DNA of 7,630 nt from Candidatus Woesearchaeota archaeon (GCA_017609385.1 JAFCEA010000031.1:1-7630), one strand, 5' to 3'; positions 1 to 6,737 are shown, counted from the first letter of the stretch. Made by a program: numbers and translations. Notes: generated by a model from the sequence alone, not told the origin.

Positions 1-925
1 AAGATAGGAAAAGTACTAACAGTGATTGGAAGATATTATGTAATGGACAGGGACAATAGATGGAATAGGGTAAAAAAAGCCTATGATGCAATAGCTTACG
101 GCAGGGGATTAAAATCTTGCTCTGCTTTAGAAGCATTTAACAATGCTCTCAGGAGAAAAGAGACAGACGAGTTCATAAGTCCAACAGTTATTTCCGGCTA
201 TAAAGGAATGGGTAAAAATGATTGTATGATATTCTTTAATTTCAGGTCAGACAGGGCAAGAGAGATAAGCTATGCCTTGACTGATAAGAATTTTAATCAT
301 TTCAAGACAGATTCAATTTTTAATCTTGTATGCATGTGTGAGTATGACAAAAAAATAAAAGCACCTATTGCCTTTCCTCCTTTTAAACTAAAAAATAATC
401 TTGGCCAGGTTCTATCTAAGAACAAATTAAGACAGTTAAGGATTGCAGAGACAGAGAAATATGCACATGTAACATTTTTCTTTAACAGCGGTGTTGAAAA
501 ACCAAGCAGGAGGGAAGACAGAATAATAATCCCAAGCCCAAAAATAGAGGATTAAATCAAAAAAATATAATGTTATAATAATTAATTTTGCAAATCCTGA
601 TATGATTGGTCATACTGGATTTTTTAATGCTGCTGTAAAGGCTGTTGAGACAGTTGATAAATGTGTTGGATATGTTGTAAAAGAAGTCCAAAAGCTAAAT
701 GGTGTTGTCCTGATTACAGCAGACCATGGAAACTGCGAGGAAATGATTGGAAAGAGAAAAACCTCTCACACAACAAATAAGGTTCCTTTTATAATAGTTT
801 CAGATAAAAAGAAGAAAATCAAGATAAGAAATGGAGTTCTTGCAGACATAGCTCCAACAATTCTTGATATTTTAAAGATAAAAAAGCCAAAAGAGATGGC
901 TGGAAAGAGCTTAATTAAACACTAA
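1..925 (+). pseudogene. gpmI: 2,3-bisphosphoglycerate-independent phosphoglycerate mutase, broken, 5' end outside window
   Basis: This enzyme interconverts 3- and 2-phosphoglycerate in cytoplasmic glycolysis/gluconeogenesis. Frame 1 is open from base 1, so the start lies upstream; the GTG at 22 is an internal Val. It shows GRYYVMDRDNRW near 28-63, the substrate-binding FRSDRAR at 241-261, and AETEKYAHVTFFFN before SPKIED, then TAA at 553-555. Frame 2, open from 548, continues the same protein: KSKKYNVIIINFANPD, metal ligands in NPDMIGHTG (to about 616), ADHGN (719-733), SHTTN (764-778), and a normal C-terminus at 925. Compared with the family, roughly 18-20 residues (the usual YDL-PEMSA segment and the following helix) are missing, and the frame changes there. 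The metal-binding residues in the window survive, which suggests a recent lesion or an assembly error. Family identity is near certain; the cause of the break is inference. Confidence 0.88.
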
Positions 926-950
926 CCGGAAATATATTCTTTTCATTAAA

Positions 951-966
951 CAAATATTTAAATAAA
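951..966 (+). promoter_or_regulatory. TATA-box promoter of the nuclease gene
   Basis: The stretch AAATATTTAAATAA lies about 28 nt before the ATG at 987. That is the archaeal TATA-to-start distance, so transcription should begin at or just before the ATG. No Shine-Dalgarno sequence is visible, which fits a leaderless mRNA. Confidence 0.5.
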
Positions 967-986
967 TCCTGTTTATTCTTTATTGT

Positions 987-2180
987 ATGCCAACATATTC
1001 ATATTCAAAGGTAACTTGTTTTGAGCAGTGCCCGCTTAAGTTTAAGTTTCAGTATATTGATAAAATAAAGACAGAGATAGAGCAGACTGTTGAGGCATTT
1101 CTGGGGGGCATAGTTCACAAAACCCTAGAAAAATTATATACAGATTTAAAATTCCAGAGGATTATGAATCTTAATGAGGTTCTTGAGTTCTACAATGATT
1201 TATGGCAGAAAAACTGGAATGATGCTATTATAATTGTCAAGAAAGATTATGACAAGGAAAATTACAGAAAGATGGGTGAGAAATTCTTAACAGATTATTA
1301 TAATCATTACAAACCATTTGACCAAGGAAAAGTGCTTGGCCTAGAGACAACAGAGTTTATTGACCTTGATGATAAATACAAATTTCATGTGAGGATAGAC
1401 CGGCTTAATGAAGCAGATGATGGTGTTTATGAGATTCATGACTACAAAACAGGGGGTTACCTTCCAGAACAGGCAAAATTTGACGAGGACCGGCAGCTTG
1501 CTTTGTACTCTTTGTGGGTTTTGAAGACATTTGGTAATGTAAAAAGAATAAAATTAATATGGCACTATTTAGCTTTTGACAAGGAACTGGTCTCAGAGAG
1601 AAACCAAGACCAGCTTATGAAACTAAGAAGGGAAACAATAAAGGCAATTAATAAAATAGAGTCTGCAAAGGATTTTCCTTCTGTTGTAACAAAATTATGT
1701 GATTGGTGCCAGTTCAGGCCGATATGCCCCCATTTCAAGCATCTTTACAAAATAGAAACTCTTGAGCCAGAGGAATATTTAAAGGATAAGGGGGTTAGTT
1801 TAGTTAATAAATATTCTGAGGTTTATGAAAAAATAAAAGATTTAGATGAAGAACTTCAAAAAATAAAAAGTGCTTTAATTGATTTTTCAAAAAAAGAAAA
1901 GGTTGATGTTGTTTTTGGCTCTGATGTAAAGGCATCTATAAGCTCGTATGAATCATTTAAATTCCCACCTAAAGATCAGAGAGAAGAATTTAATAATATA
2001 ATCAAAAAGCTTGGGTTATGGAATGAATTAGCAGTTGTTGATACATACGAGCTTGCAAAAAAGATAAAAAACAAAGAGCTGCATGAGGACTTTATAAAGC
2101 TACTTGACAAGTTCATAAAAAAGGAAAAAACTGATATGGTCAGATTATCAAAAAACAATAATAACAACAATAACTATTAA
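987..2180 (+). CDS. RecB/Cas4-like PD-(D/E)XK nuclease with predicted Fe-S cluster
   Basis: This is a 397-residue predicted DNA nuclease of the PD-(D/E)XK superfamily, of the PDDEXK_1 type found in RecB, AddB and Cas4. Visible motifs are GGIVHKTLE with His44, Asp138 in VRIDRL, the catalytic HDYKTG (Asp152, Lys154) and QLALY (Gln170, Tyr174). Cys15 near the N-terminus with Cys238, Cys241 and Cys247 (CX2CX5C) form the one-plus-three pattern that binds a 4Fe-4S cluster in AddB/Cas4 nucleases. Residues 270-380 form a charged helical tail of unknown role, ending in six consecutive Asn. The start is set by a TATA box about 28 nt upstream and by the usual position of Cys15. A helicase fragment with its own promoter begins 45 nt downstream, so a joint role in end processing or repair is plausible but inferred. 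There is no CRISPR context, so Cas4 is not called. Confidence 0.88.
   Translation: MPTYSYSKVTCFEQCPLKFKFQYIDKIKTEIEQTVEAFLGGIVHKTLEKLYTDLKFQRIMNLNEVLEFYNDLWQKNWNDAIIIVKKDYDKENYRKMGEKFLTDYYNHYKPFDQGKVLGLETTEFIDLDDKYKFHVRIDRLNEADDGVYEIHDYKTGGYLPEQAKFDEDRQLALYSLWVLKTFGNVKRIKLIWHYLAFDKELVSERNQDQLMKLRRETIKAINKIESAKDFPSVVTKLCDWCQFRPICPHFKHLYKIETLEPEEYLKDKGVSLVNKYSEVYEKIKDLDEELQKIKSALIDFSKKEKVDVVFGSDVKASISSYESFKFPPKDQREEFNNIIKKLGLWNELAVVDTYELAKKIKNKELHEDFIKLLDKFIKKEKTDMVRLSKNNNNNNNY
2137..2180 (+). repeat. AAY-type trinucleotide tract encoding a poly-Asn tail
   Basis: The last codons of the nuclease gene are a run of AAC/AAT triplets giving six consecutive Asn before Tyr and the stop. The preceding KTDMVRLSK looks like a natural protein end, so the tail may have grown by replication slippage. 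Confidence 0.6.
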
Positions 2181-2194
2181 ACAATTAACATAAG

Positions 2195-2206
2195 TTATTT
2201 AAAATA
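2195..2206 (+). promoter_or_regulatory. TATA-box promoter of the helicase gene
   Basis: TTATTTAAAATA is centred about 25 nt before the ATG at 2226, between the nuclease stop and the helicase start. The spacing predicts a leaderless transcript separate from, or additional to, read-through from the nuclease. Confidence 0.5.
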
Positions 2207-2225
2207 AGATTATTTCTTTAAGTTT

Positions 2226-2885
2226 ATGAAACTCTCTAAAATAAAATCAAAGATTCCAGAAAAGGTTTATAATGTTATTAAGAAAGAGATTAAGGAGCTT
2301 AGGCCCTGCCAGTATAAATCAATTAAAAAGGGCATTTTGGATGGAAAAAATCTCTTAATATGCACACCAACTGCAAGCGGAAAAACCTTATGTGCTGAGC
2401 TAGCTTTCACAAAGATTATTCTTGAAAAAAAAGGCAAGGTTGTTTATGTTGTTCCATTAAAAGCACTTGCTTCTGAGAAATTCAAGGATTTTAAGAATAA
2501 ATATCCTTTTATAAAAACAGCACTATCAATAGGAGATATTGACTCTGCAGACCCTTATCTTGCTGACTATGACCTTATAATAGCAACTAGTGAGAAATTT
2601 GACTCGCTTATAAGGCACAGGGCAGTTTGGCTAAATGATATTGCTTTAGTTGTTATTGATGAAATTCATTTATTGAATGATCCTGGAAGAGGCCCAACCC
2701 TGGAGATAGTCATAACAATCCTAAGAAAACTTCTAAAAAATATACAGATATTAGGGCTTTCAGCAACAATTGGAAATCCAAAACAATTGGCAGAATGGCT
2801 TAATGCTGAGTTGGTTGAGGATAACTGGAGGCCTGTCAAGCTGCACAAGGGAATTTACCTAAACGGAAAAATAGAATTTGAATAA
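2226..2885 (+). CDS. Hel308/Ski2-like SF2 helicase, RecA1 domain only (truncated or split)
   Basis: This 219-residue protein matches the first motor domain of an archaeal Hel308/Ski2-type DNA helicase. Motifs in order: Q-motif region LRPCQ (Gln29), Walker A PTASGKT (48-54), motif Ia VPLKALASEK (76-85), Ib TSEKFD (121-126), Walker B DEIH (145-148) and motif III SAT (179-181). The sequence then reads WRPVKLHKGIYLNGKIEFE, the family's linker into the second RecA domain, and stops with TAA. Full-length Hel308 proteins are roughly 700 residues, so RecA2, the winged helix, ratchet and helix-loop-helix domains are absent. No in-frame remnant follows; a convergent gene ends 21 nt away. With one RecA domain it should bind ATP but is unlikely to translocate alone. 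It could be half of a split gene, a regulator of the adjacent nuclease, or a gene remnant. All N-terminal motifs are intact. Confidence 0.85.
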   Translation: MKLSKIKSKIPEKVYNVIKKEIKELRPCQYKSIKKGILDGKNLLICTPTASGKTLCAELAFTKIILEKKGKVVYVVPLKALASEKFKDFKNKYPFIKTALSIGDIDSADPYLADYDLIIATSEKFDSLIRHRAVWLNDIALVVIDEIHLLNDPGRGPTLEIVITILRKLLKNIQILGLSATIGNPKQLAEWLNAELVEDNWRPVKLHKGIYLNGKIEFE

Positions 2886-2906
2886 AAATAAAATAAAAAA
2901 ATAAAT
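2883..2906 (-). terminator. T-rich terminator of the DUF4013-like gene
   Basis: On the minus strand, the bases just after the stop codon at 2907-2909 form runs of four to seven T separated by single A residues, the usual archaeal T-tract termination signal. The plus-strand helicase gene, which converges here, sees only an A-rich stretch. Confidence 0.45.
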
Positions 2907-3599
2907 TTATTTAATTTCTGAATATACTTCTCCAAACACTGTCATTGATGTTACAGTAATGATAAAACCAAGAACAGAGGTTATTACCAAAGGCAGTATA
3001 AATGTAATTGTTGTAATAACATAGAGTAAAGAAGCAACTATTGCTATTGCAAAAACATAAACCCACAATAAAAGAACTGCAACAAAATACTTTGAAGTGA
3101 ATGCTTTTCTGAAAACTTCCCTAAAATTAAAGGCATCGCCAAATTTTCCGCTTTCAGCAAATCTCATTATTGCCATAGGAAATATATAAAATGTAATTAT
3201 CATGACTAAAAAAAGCAACAACAAAACTCCTCCAGTTCCTCCAAAAGCTGCTGCCAAAGCAACAGGATCAGGGTTCGGAGCAGTTACTAATGTCAAATTT
3301 TTTATTAGTGCAGAACCAATTGTAAATGCTCCAATGAGTGCTAACGGAATCATGTATATTAATCCGATAAGGAAATAAAGAAATCCCTTAACCCAAAGAT
3401 TGCTCCAATCAGTCCATTCTGGGAGTTTATAATTTTTTTTCATAGCTGTTTTTGCACATTTAAGCCCATAACCTGTAATGAAAAAAGAAGCCAACCATCC
3501 TATAAAAGGTATTATTGTCACAAGATAAATCAATACTCCAATACCAAGCTTCTTAAAGTCCTGGAAAGGCCTTTTTATTGCCCCAACAAAATCAACCAT
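2907..3599 (-). CDS. DUF4013-like multi-spanning membrane protein
   Basis: This is a 230-residue integral membrane protein of unknown function. It begins with a short cytoplasmic-looking MVDFVGAIKRPFQDF, followed by five likely membrane segments at about 18-43, 70-97, 121-143, 171-195 and 197-225. The N-terminal pattern (pf-D--kl-iG), the LPEWTDW between segments one and two, and FNFREVF before segment four resemble archaeal DUF4013 proteins. Residues 105-123 form an Ala/Gly/Pro-rich loop. The ATG at 3599 is supported by GGGGTG at 3605-3610, a partial match to the archaeal Shine-Dalgarno. It lies downstream of ftsY on the same strand with a 57-nt gap holding a TATA-like box, so it is probably a separate unit. 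No catalytic motif is seen; any role would be a guess. Confidence 0.75.
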   Translation of the reverse strand: MVDFVGAIKRPFQDFKKLGIGVLIYLVTIIPFIGWLASFFITGYGLKCAKTAMKKNYKLPEWTDWSNLWVKGFLYFLIGLIYMIPLALIGAFTIGSALIKNLTLVTAPNPDPVALAAAFGGTGGVLLLLFLVMIITFYIFPMAIMRFAESGKFGDAFNFREVFRKAFTSKYFVAVLLLWVYVFAIAIVASLLYVITTITFILPLVITSVLGFIITVTSMTVFGEVYSEIK

Positions 3600-3618
3600 T
3601 TTAGCACCCCTTAAAGAG

Positions 3619-3652
3619 TTTTATATTGATTTGGTATTAGAATTATTTAAAT
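3619..3652 (-). promoter_or_regulatory. Candidate promoter region of the DUF4013-like gene
   Basis: Two TATA-like boxes read on the minus strand. ATTTAAAT at 3645-3652 would give a leader of roughly 20-25 nt containing the GGGGTG site. ATATAAAA at 3620-3627 would give a leaderless start at 3599. The sequence alone does not choose between them. Confidence 0.4.
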
Positions 3653-3656
3653 CTTT

Positions 3657-5006
3657 CTATAACCCAATTCCAGAGATAATAAGCTCAGGGTCAAACTCTT
3701 TTAGGTCATCATATTCCTGGCCTGTGCCCAAATACAAAATAGGCTTCTTTGTAACATAAGAAATAGATATTGCAGCACCGCCTTTTTCATCAACATCTGA
3801 TTTAGTTAAGATTATTCCATCTATTCCAATTATTTCATTGAACTTTTTGGCCTGCTCAACACAGTCATTTCCTGTAATGCTTTCCCCAACAAAGATTGTT
3901 AAGTCTGGCTCTGCAACCCTAACCAGCTTTTTGACCTCATCCATCAGGTTAACATTTGAGTGAAGCCTTCCAGCAGTATCTATTAAAACAACATCCTGTT
4001 TTTTGGCTTGGGCATATTTTATTGCATCATATGCAACAGCTGCTGAGTCAGAGCCATAGTCATGCTTTATCATTCTCACGCCGAGCTTGTCAGCATGAAT
4101 CTGTAATTGCTCTATTGAAGCTGCCCTGAAAGTGTCTGCTGCTGCAAGAACACAGCTAAGATTATTTTTTTGAAGCAATTTGCATATCTTTGCTATTGTT
4201 GTTGTCTTGCCAGAGCCATTAATCCCAACAAAGCATATGATAAATGGCTTTTTCTCCTTTGCTTTCTCAATAAGATTTATTTTATCAATATCAAATAACT
4301 CATCCAGGGATTTCTTTAGGGTTTCAATTATTATATCCTTGACTTTTCTTCTTAGGATAGGTTTTTCAACAAGCTCTTGCTTTAGGTCCTGCTTTATTTT
4401 CTCAATTACCTCAACAGCAACATTATTCTCCATTAATACAACCTCTAGTTCAAAGAACAAGTCATCAAACTGCTTTTCAGAAAGTGCTTTTTTAGATATA
4501 ACTTCTGTTATCTTTTGAAAAAACCCTTTTTTCTCTCCAGCTTTCTCTTCAACTGGTTCTTCTTCAACTTCTTCAGCCTTTTCAGGTTTCTCTTCTTTAA
4601 TTACCTCTTTGATTTCCTTCTTTTCTTCTTCAGCTGGTTTTTCTTTAATTTCTTCTGGTTTTTCTTCAGGTTCTTTGATTTCCTCAACCTTTTCAGCTTC
4701 CTTGACTTCTTTTTTCTCTTCTTCAGGTTTTTCTTCTACTTCTTCAAGTTTTTTAGGTTCCTTAACTCTTTTCTTTTCTTCTTTGAGTTCTTCTTTAATT
4801 TCCTCTTTTTCTTTAAATTCTTTCTTTTCTTTTTTAGGCTCTTCTTTAACTGTTTCTTCAATCTCTTTCTTTTTCTCTTCAACTGGTTTTTCTTTAACTT
4901 CTTCTTTGATTTCCTCTGGCTTCGGAGCTTCCTCTATCTCTTCCTCAACTTCTTTTGAAAACTTTGACAATACTTTCTTGAGTTTGTCCTTAAAGAAATT
5001 AAACAT
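3657..5006 (-). CDS. ftsY: Signal recognition particle receptor FtsY with long Lys/Glu linker
   Basis: FtsY is the membrane-associated GTPase that receives SRP-ribosome complexes and hands them to the Sec translocon. Residues 1-18 (MFNFFKDKLKKVLSKFSK) form a likely amphipathic membrane-binding helix. Residues about 20-158 are almost only Glu, Lys, Pro, Val, Ile and Ala. The N domain spans about 162-250. The G domain has GINGSGKTTT (261-270), DTFRAA (291-296), DTAGR (343-347), TKSD (401-404) and the closing GTGQEYDDL (427-435). TKSDVDEKGGAAISI is close to the archaeal form of the family. The ATG lies 2 nt after the pfdA stop, with GGAG at 5012-5015 (minus strand) 5 nt before it, so it is translated from the scpA-pfdA-ftsY message. 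At 449 residues it is longer than a minimal archaeal FtsY because of the linker. Confidence 0.97.
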   Translation of the reverse strand: MFNFFKDKLKKVLSKFSKEVEEEIEEAPKPEEIKEEVKEKPVEEKKKEIEETVKEEPKKEKKEFKEKEEIKEELKEEKKRVKEPKKLEEVEEKPEEEKKEVKEAEKVEEIKEPEEKPEEIKEKPAEEEKKEIKEVIKEEKPEKAEEVEEEPVEEKAGEKKGFFQKITEVISKKALSEKQFDDLFFELEVVLMENNVAVEVIEKIKQDLKQELVEKPILRRKVKDIIIETLKKSLDELFDIDKINLIEKAKEKKPFIICFVGINGSGKTTTIAKICKLLQKNNLSCVLAAADTFRAASIEQLQIHADKLGVRMIKHDYGSDSAAVAYDAIKYAQAKKQDVVLIDTAGRLHSNVNLMDEVKKLVRVAEPDLTIFVGESITGNDCVEQAKKFNEIIGIDGIILTKSDVDEKGGAAISISYVTKKPILYLGTGQEYDDLKEFDPELIISGIGL

Positions 5007-5008
5007 GT

Positions 5009-5428
5009 TTACTCCTTGGTTTTAATTTTTTTGTTTATTTCCTGCTCAATATTGACAGCCTGCAGATTCGTCTTTTGCATTTCAGCTAATGTTAAATCCC
5101 TATATTTCTTTATAGAGTCTAATCTTTTTTTAAGCAGCTCTTTTGTTTCAGCAACATTTTTCTTAACAACAATATTGCCACCAACATTAACAAGCAGTTT
5201 CTTGTTATCCTTTAGCTCTGCAGTTGTAAATATTCCTGGACTTAGTGAAACAAGAATTTTTGTTCCAACAGCTGTTTTATTAAGATCACCCAAAGCCTGC
5301 AATGTGTTATTCAATTCAACTAGTTGTTCGTCTAATACTACTATTTGTTTTTGAATTTGTTTCATCTGCTCGTCCAGTAACTGCAATTCAAGATACATTT
5401 TTTGTAATTCTTTTTGATTATCTGCCAT
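5009..5428 (-). CDS. pfdA: Prefoldin alpha subunit
   Basis: This 139-residue protein is the alpha subunit of prefoldin (GimC), the hexameric ATP-independent chaperone that holds unfolded proteins and passes them to the thermosome. Residues 2-49 and 92-137 form the two arms of an antiparallel coiled coil. Between them lie the beta-hairpins that build the hexamer platform, with SLSPGIFTTAEL (61-72) and NVGGNIVVKKN (81-91), matching the alpha-family pattern. Length is normal. AGGAGGT, read on the minus strand at 5434-5440, is a strong Shine-Dalgarno about 5 nt before the ATG and overlaps the stop codon of scpA, so translation is probably coupled. pfdA next to ftsY is an arrangement I recall from other archaea; scpA upstream is less familiar to me. 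Confidence 0.93.
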   Translation of the reverse strand: MADNQKELQKMYLELQLLDEQMKQIQKQIVVLDEQLVELNNTLQALGDLNKTAVGTKILVSLSPGIFTTAELKDNKKLLVNVGGNIVVKKNVAETKELLKKRLDSIKKYRDLTLAEMQKTNLQAVNIEQEINKKIKTKE

Positions 5429-5433
5429 AATAA

Positions 5434-5440
5434 ACCTCCT
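5434..5440 (-). promoter_or_regulatory. Shine-Dalgarno site of pfdA overlapping the scpA stop
   Basis: Read on the minus strand, the scpA stop TAG runs directly into AGGAGGT, so stop codon and ribosome-binding site share bases. This supports the ATG at 5428 and suggests coupled translation. Confidence 0.7.
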
Positions 5441-6458
5441 AACTTATATATTCCAAAATCTTACTTTTTGTTTCTTCAATATTTTTTATCTCTCTTAGTT
5501 CATCAGCCAACTTTTTCTCATTAAAAACATGATTTATCCAGTTACTGAAATCATTTTTTTTGCTGTTTACATAATGCCCAAATGTTTTCTTATCAATCTT
5601 GTCCAACTGCTCAGCTAGTTCTTTTAGGTTTTTTACTCTTATTCCATTGTTAAATACAAAGTATTGCGCAGGTTTTATTTCTTTTTTATTATAATTAAGT
5701 TCCTCATTTACAAGTTTTTCTGCCCTTAATCTACTAAGCATTATTTCAATTTCACCAAAATGCTCTCTCTGTAATAAATTAATCTTTCTCTGGTTTGTTA
5801 AATGCAATAATGGAATAAATGTTAATACCTTATCTTCCTTACTATCAGAAGGAATTAATTTTGTGAATGTTAATTTTTTACCCTTGTTTTTAAAGAAGAA
5901 TCCGGTTATTTTCCCATAAACCTCTTTTATTATGCTTGTTATTTCCACTGACTTTTCAGGAATTTCTACTTTTGCAGTTGGAATACTCCTCATTACCCTT
6001 CTTTTTTTAACTTCCAATGCCTTTTGCAAGGCACCCATTAAATCATAGACAGAAACCTTTCTTTTTCTTGGCTGTGGTGTTTGTGGTGTTAATAAAGGCT
6101 TATCAAAAACTGCTGAACCCTGGCCAGCCTCAAATTCACTTTGTAATTCGTCGTAAAAGTCTTCCTCTGATTCCTCTAAATCCTGGCCTGTCAAAAGCCT
6201 ATCTAATTCTGTTATATCCTCACCAACAAGCTTGTTTGATTTAATTCTAAGTAGGATTGCTGCTGCAAGAATTATCTTGCCAGAAATCCTAAAATCAAGG
6301 TCCTTTAATTTCTTAAGCATTTCAAGATATTTTTGTGAAAGTAGTGAGATATTTATATCCCATGGGTCCATCTGTTCTGTTTTTATGAGATCAAGTATTA
6401 TTGACTTCCAGGTTATCTCATCCTTATCAAATAAAAGCTCAAATATTTTTTCCTGCAT
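5439..6458 (-). CDS. scpA: Segregation and condensation protein A (kleisin) with extra C-terminal domain
   Basis: ScpA is the kleisin that bridges SMC heads in the chromosome-organising condensin complex. Residues 1-88 are the conserved SMC-neck-binding region, with DPWDINISLLSQKYLE (31-46) and AAAILLRIKSNKLVGE (65-80). An acidic linker (about 92-115) and a Pro-rich stretch follow, then RKRKVSVYDLMGALQKAL (131-148), typical of archaeal ScpA. The C-terminal winged helix lies at about 170-258. Unusually, residues 265-339 add another module: YFVFNNGIRVKNLKELAEQL, FGHYVN, NDFSNWI, VF, then a helical end. It resembles a small domain I have seen in other archaeal proteins (possibly DUF5752-like, name uncertain). 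The gene is first in the operon; a TATA box 26 nt before the ATG implies a leaderless message. No smc or scpB gene is in the window. Confidence 0.92.
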   Translation of the reverse strand: MQEKIFELLFDKDEITWKSIILDLIKTEQMDPWDINISLLSQKYLEMLKKLKDLDFRISGKIILAAAILLRIKSNKLVGEDITELDRLLTGQDLEESEEDFYDELQSEFEAGQGSAVFDKPLLTPQTPQPRKRKVSVYDLMGALQKALEVKKRRVMRSIPTAKVEIPEKSVEITSIIKEVYGKITGFFFKNKGKKLTFTKLIPSDSKEDKVLTFIPLLHLTNQRKINLLQREHFGEIEIMLSRLRAEKLVNEELNYNKKEIKPAQYFVFNNGIRVKNLKELAEQLDKIDKKTFGHYVNSKKNDFSNWINHVFNEKKLADELREIKNIEETKSKILEYIS

Positions 6459-6479
6459 TTTAAAATTGAATTAAAAGGG

Positions 6480-6490
6480 ATATATAAACA
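6480..6490 (-). promoter_or_regulatory. TATA-box promoter of the scpA-pfdA-ftsY operon
   Basis: On the minus strand TGTTTATATAT lies about 26 nt before the scpA ATG, giving a start at or near the ATG. No Shine-Dalgarno is present between them. It diverges from the tRNA-Val promoter about 50 nt away. Confidence 0.6.
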
Positions 6491-6530
6491 TATCGAAAGT
6501 GATTGTAAATTTAATCATAAAATAAAAAGC

Positions 6531-6538
6531 TTTTTATA
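6531..6538 (+). promoter_or_regulatory. TATA-box promoter of tRNA-Val
   Basis: TTTTTATA lies about 30 nt before the first base of tRNA-Val, predicting transcription a few bases upstream of the mature 5' end. The 20-nt AT-rich gap between tRNA-Val and tRNA-Gly leaves no room for another promoter, so this one probably serves both. Confidence 0.55.
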
Positions 6539-6563
6539 GAATTCTTTTTTCTCTTAAGTATGA

Positions 6564-6717
6564 GGGCCCATTGTCTAGTGGCTATGATGTCGCCTTTACA
6601 CGGCGAAGGTCCCCGGTTCAAACCAACTGGTTGCTCAGTTGACACGCAGGTCCGGCATAAAGCCGGACTCGCTCACTTCGTTCGCAATAGTTGAGGAAAG
6701 TCCGGGTGGGCCCACCA
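6564..6717 (+). tRNA. tRNA-Val (UAC) with a T-loop intron
   Basis: The acceptor stem is GGGCCCA with TGGGCCC, followed by discriminator A (6714) and a CCA at 6715-6717. The anticodon stem TCGCC/GGCGA encloses TTTACAC, giving anticodon TAC for Val. The T stem CCCGG (6612-6616) opens into TTCAAA (6617-6622), is broken by a 78-nt insert, and resumes with T (6701) and CCGGG. Without the insert the tRNA is 73 nt with a normal TTCAAAT T-loop. The other three tRNAs here lack CCA, so this one may be chance. Confidence 0.92.
6623..6700 (+). other. tRNA-Val intron in the T-loop (59/60), 78 nt
   Basis: Removing these bases restores a perfect T-arm. The junction resembles a relaxed BHB: T-loop TTC pairs with GAA at 6696-6698, the cut bulges would be AA^C and AG^T, and intron bases CAACT (6624-6628) pair with AGTTG (6689-6693). 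Inside lie a hairpin CAACTG/CAGTTG (6624-6641 region) and a perfect 7-bp hairpin GTCCGGC/GCCGGAC with loop ATAAA (6650-6668). No open reading frame. Confidence 0.8.
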
Positions 6718-6737
6718 TTTTAATTTTAAATTATTAT

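Noticed and set aside
602..925. A separate 107-residue phosphatase-like gene starting at ATG 602
   Set aside because: That ATG is the internal Met of the NPDMIGHTG motif of phosphoglycerate mutase; the frame is open further upstream and continues the broken gene.
987..2180. Calling the nuclease Cas4
   Set aside because: The motifs are shared with RecB/AddB nucleases, the protein is roughly twice the usual Cas4 length, and no CRISPR array or other cas gene is in the window.
4515..5025. Phe-rich and Ser-rich plus-strand frames opposite the FtsY linker
   Set aside because: They are antisense readings of the Lys/Glu repeat codons, which lack stops on the other strand.
6694..6706. GAGGAAAGTCCGGG-like string, identical to the conserved 5' motif of bacterial RNase P RNA
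   Set aside because: It spans the tRNA-Val intron end and T-stem exon. The Glu and Ile introns also end in GAAAG before TCC, which the splice-site pairing explains, and no other RNase P RNA element follows before tRNA-Gly.
6715..6717. Encoded CCA end on tRNA-Val as a lineage trait
   Set aside because: The other three tRNAs lack it, so a chance ACCA after the acceptor stem is equally likely.
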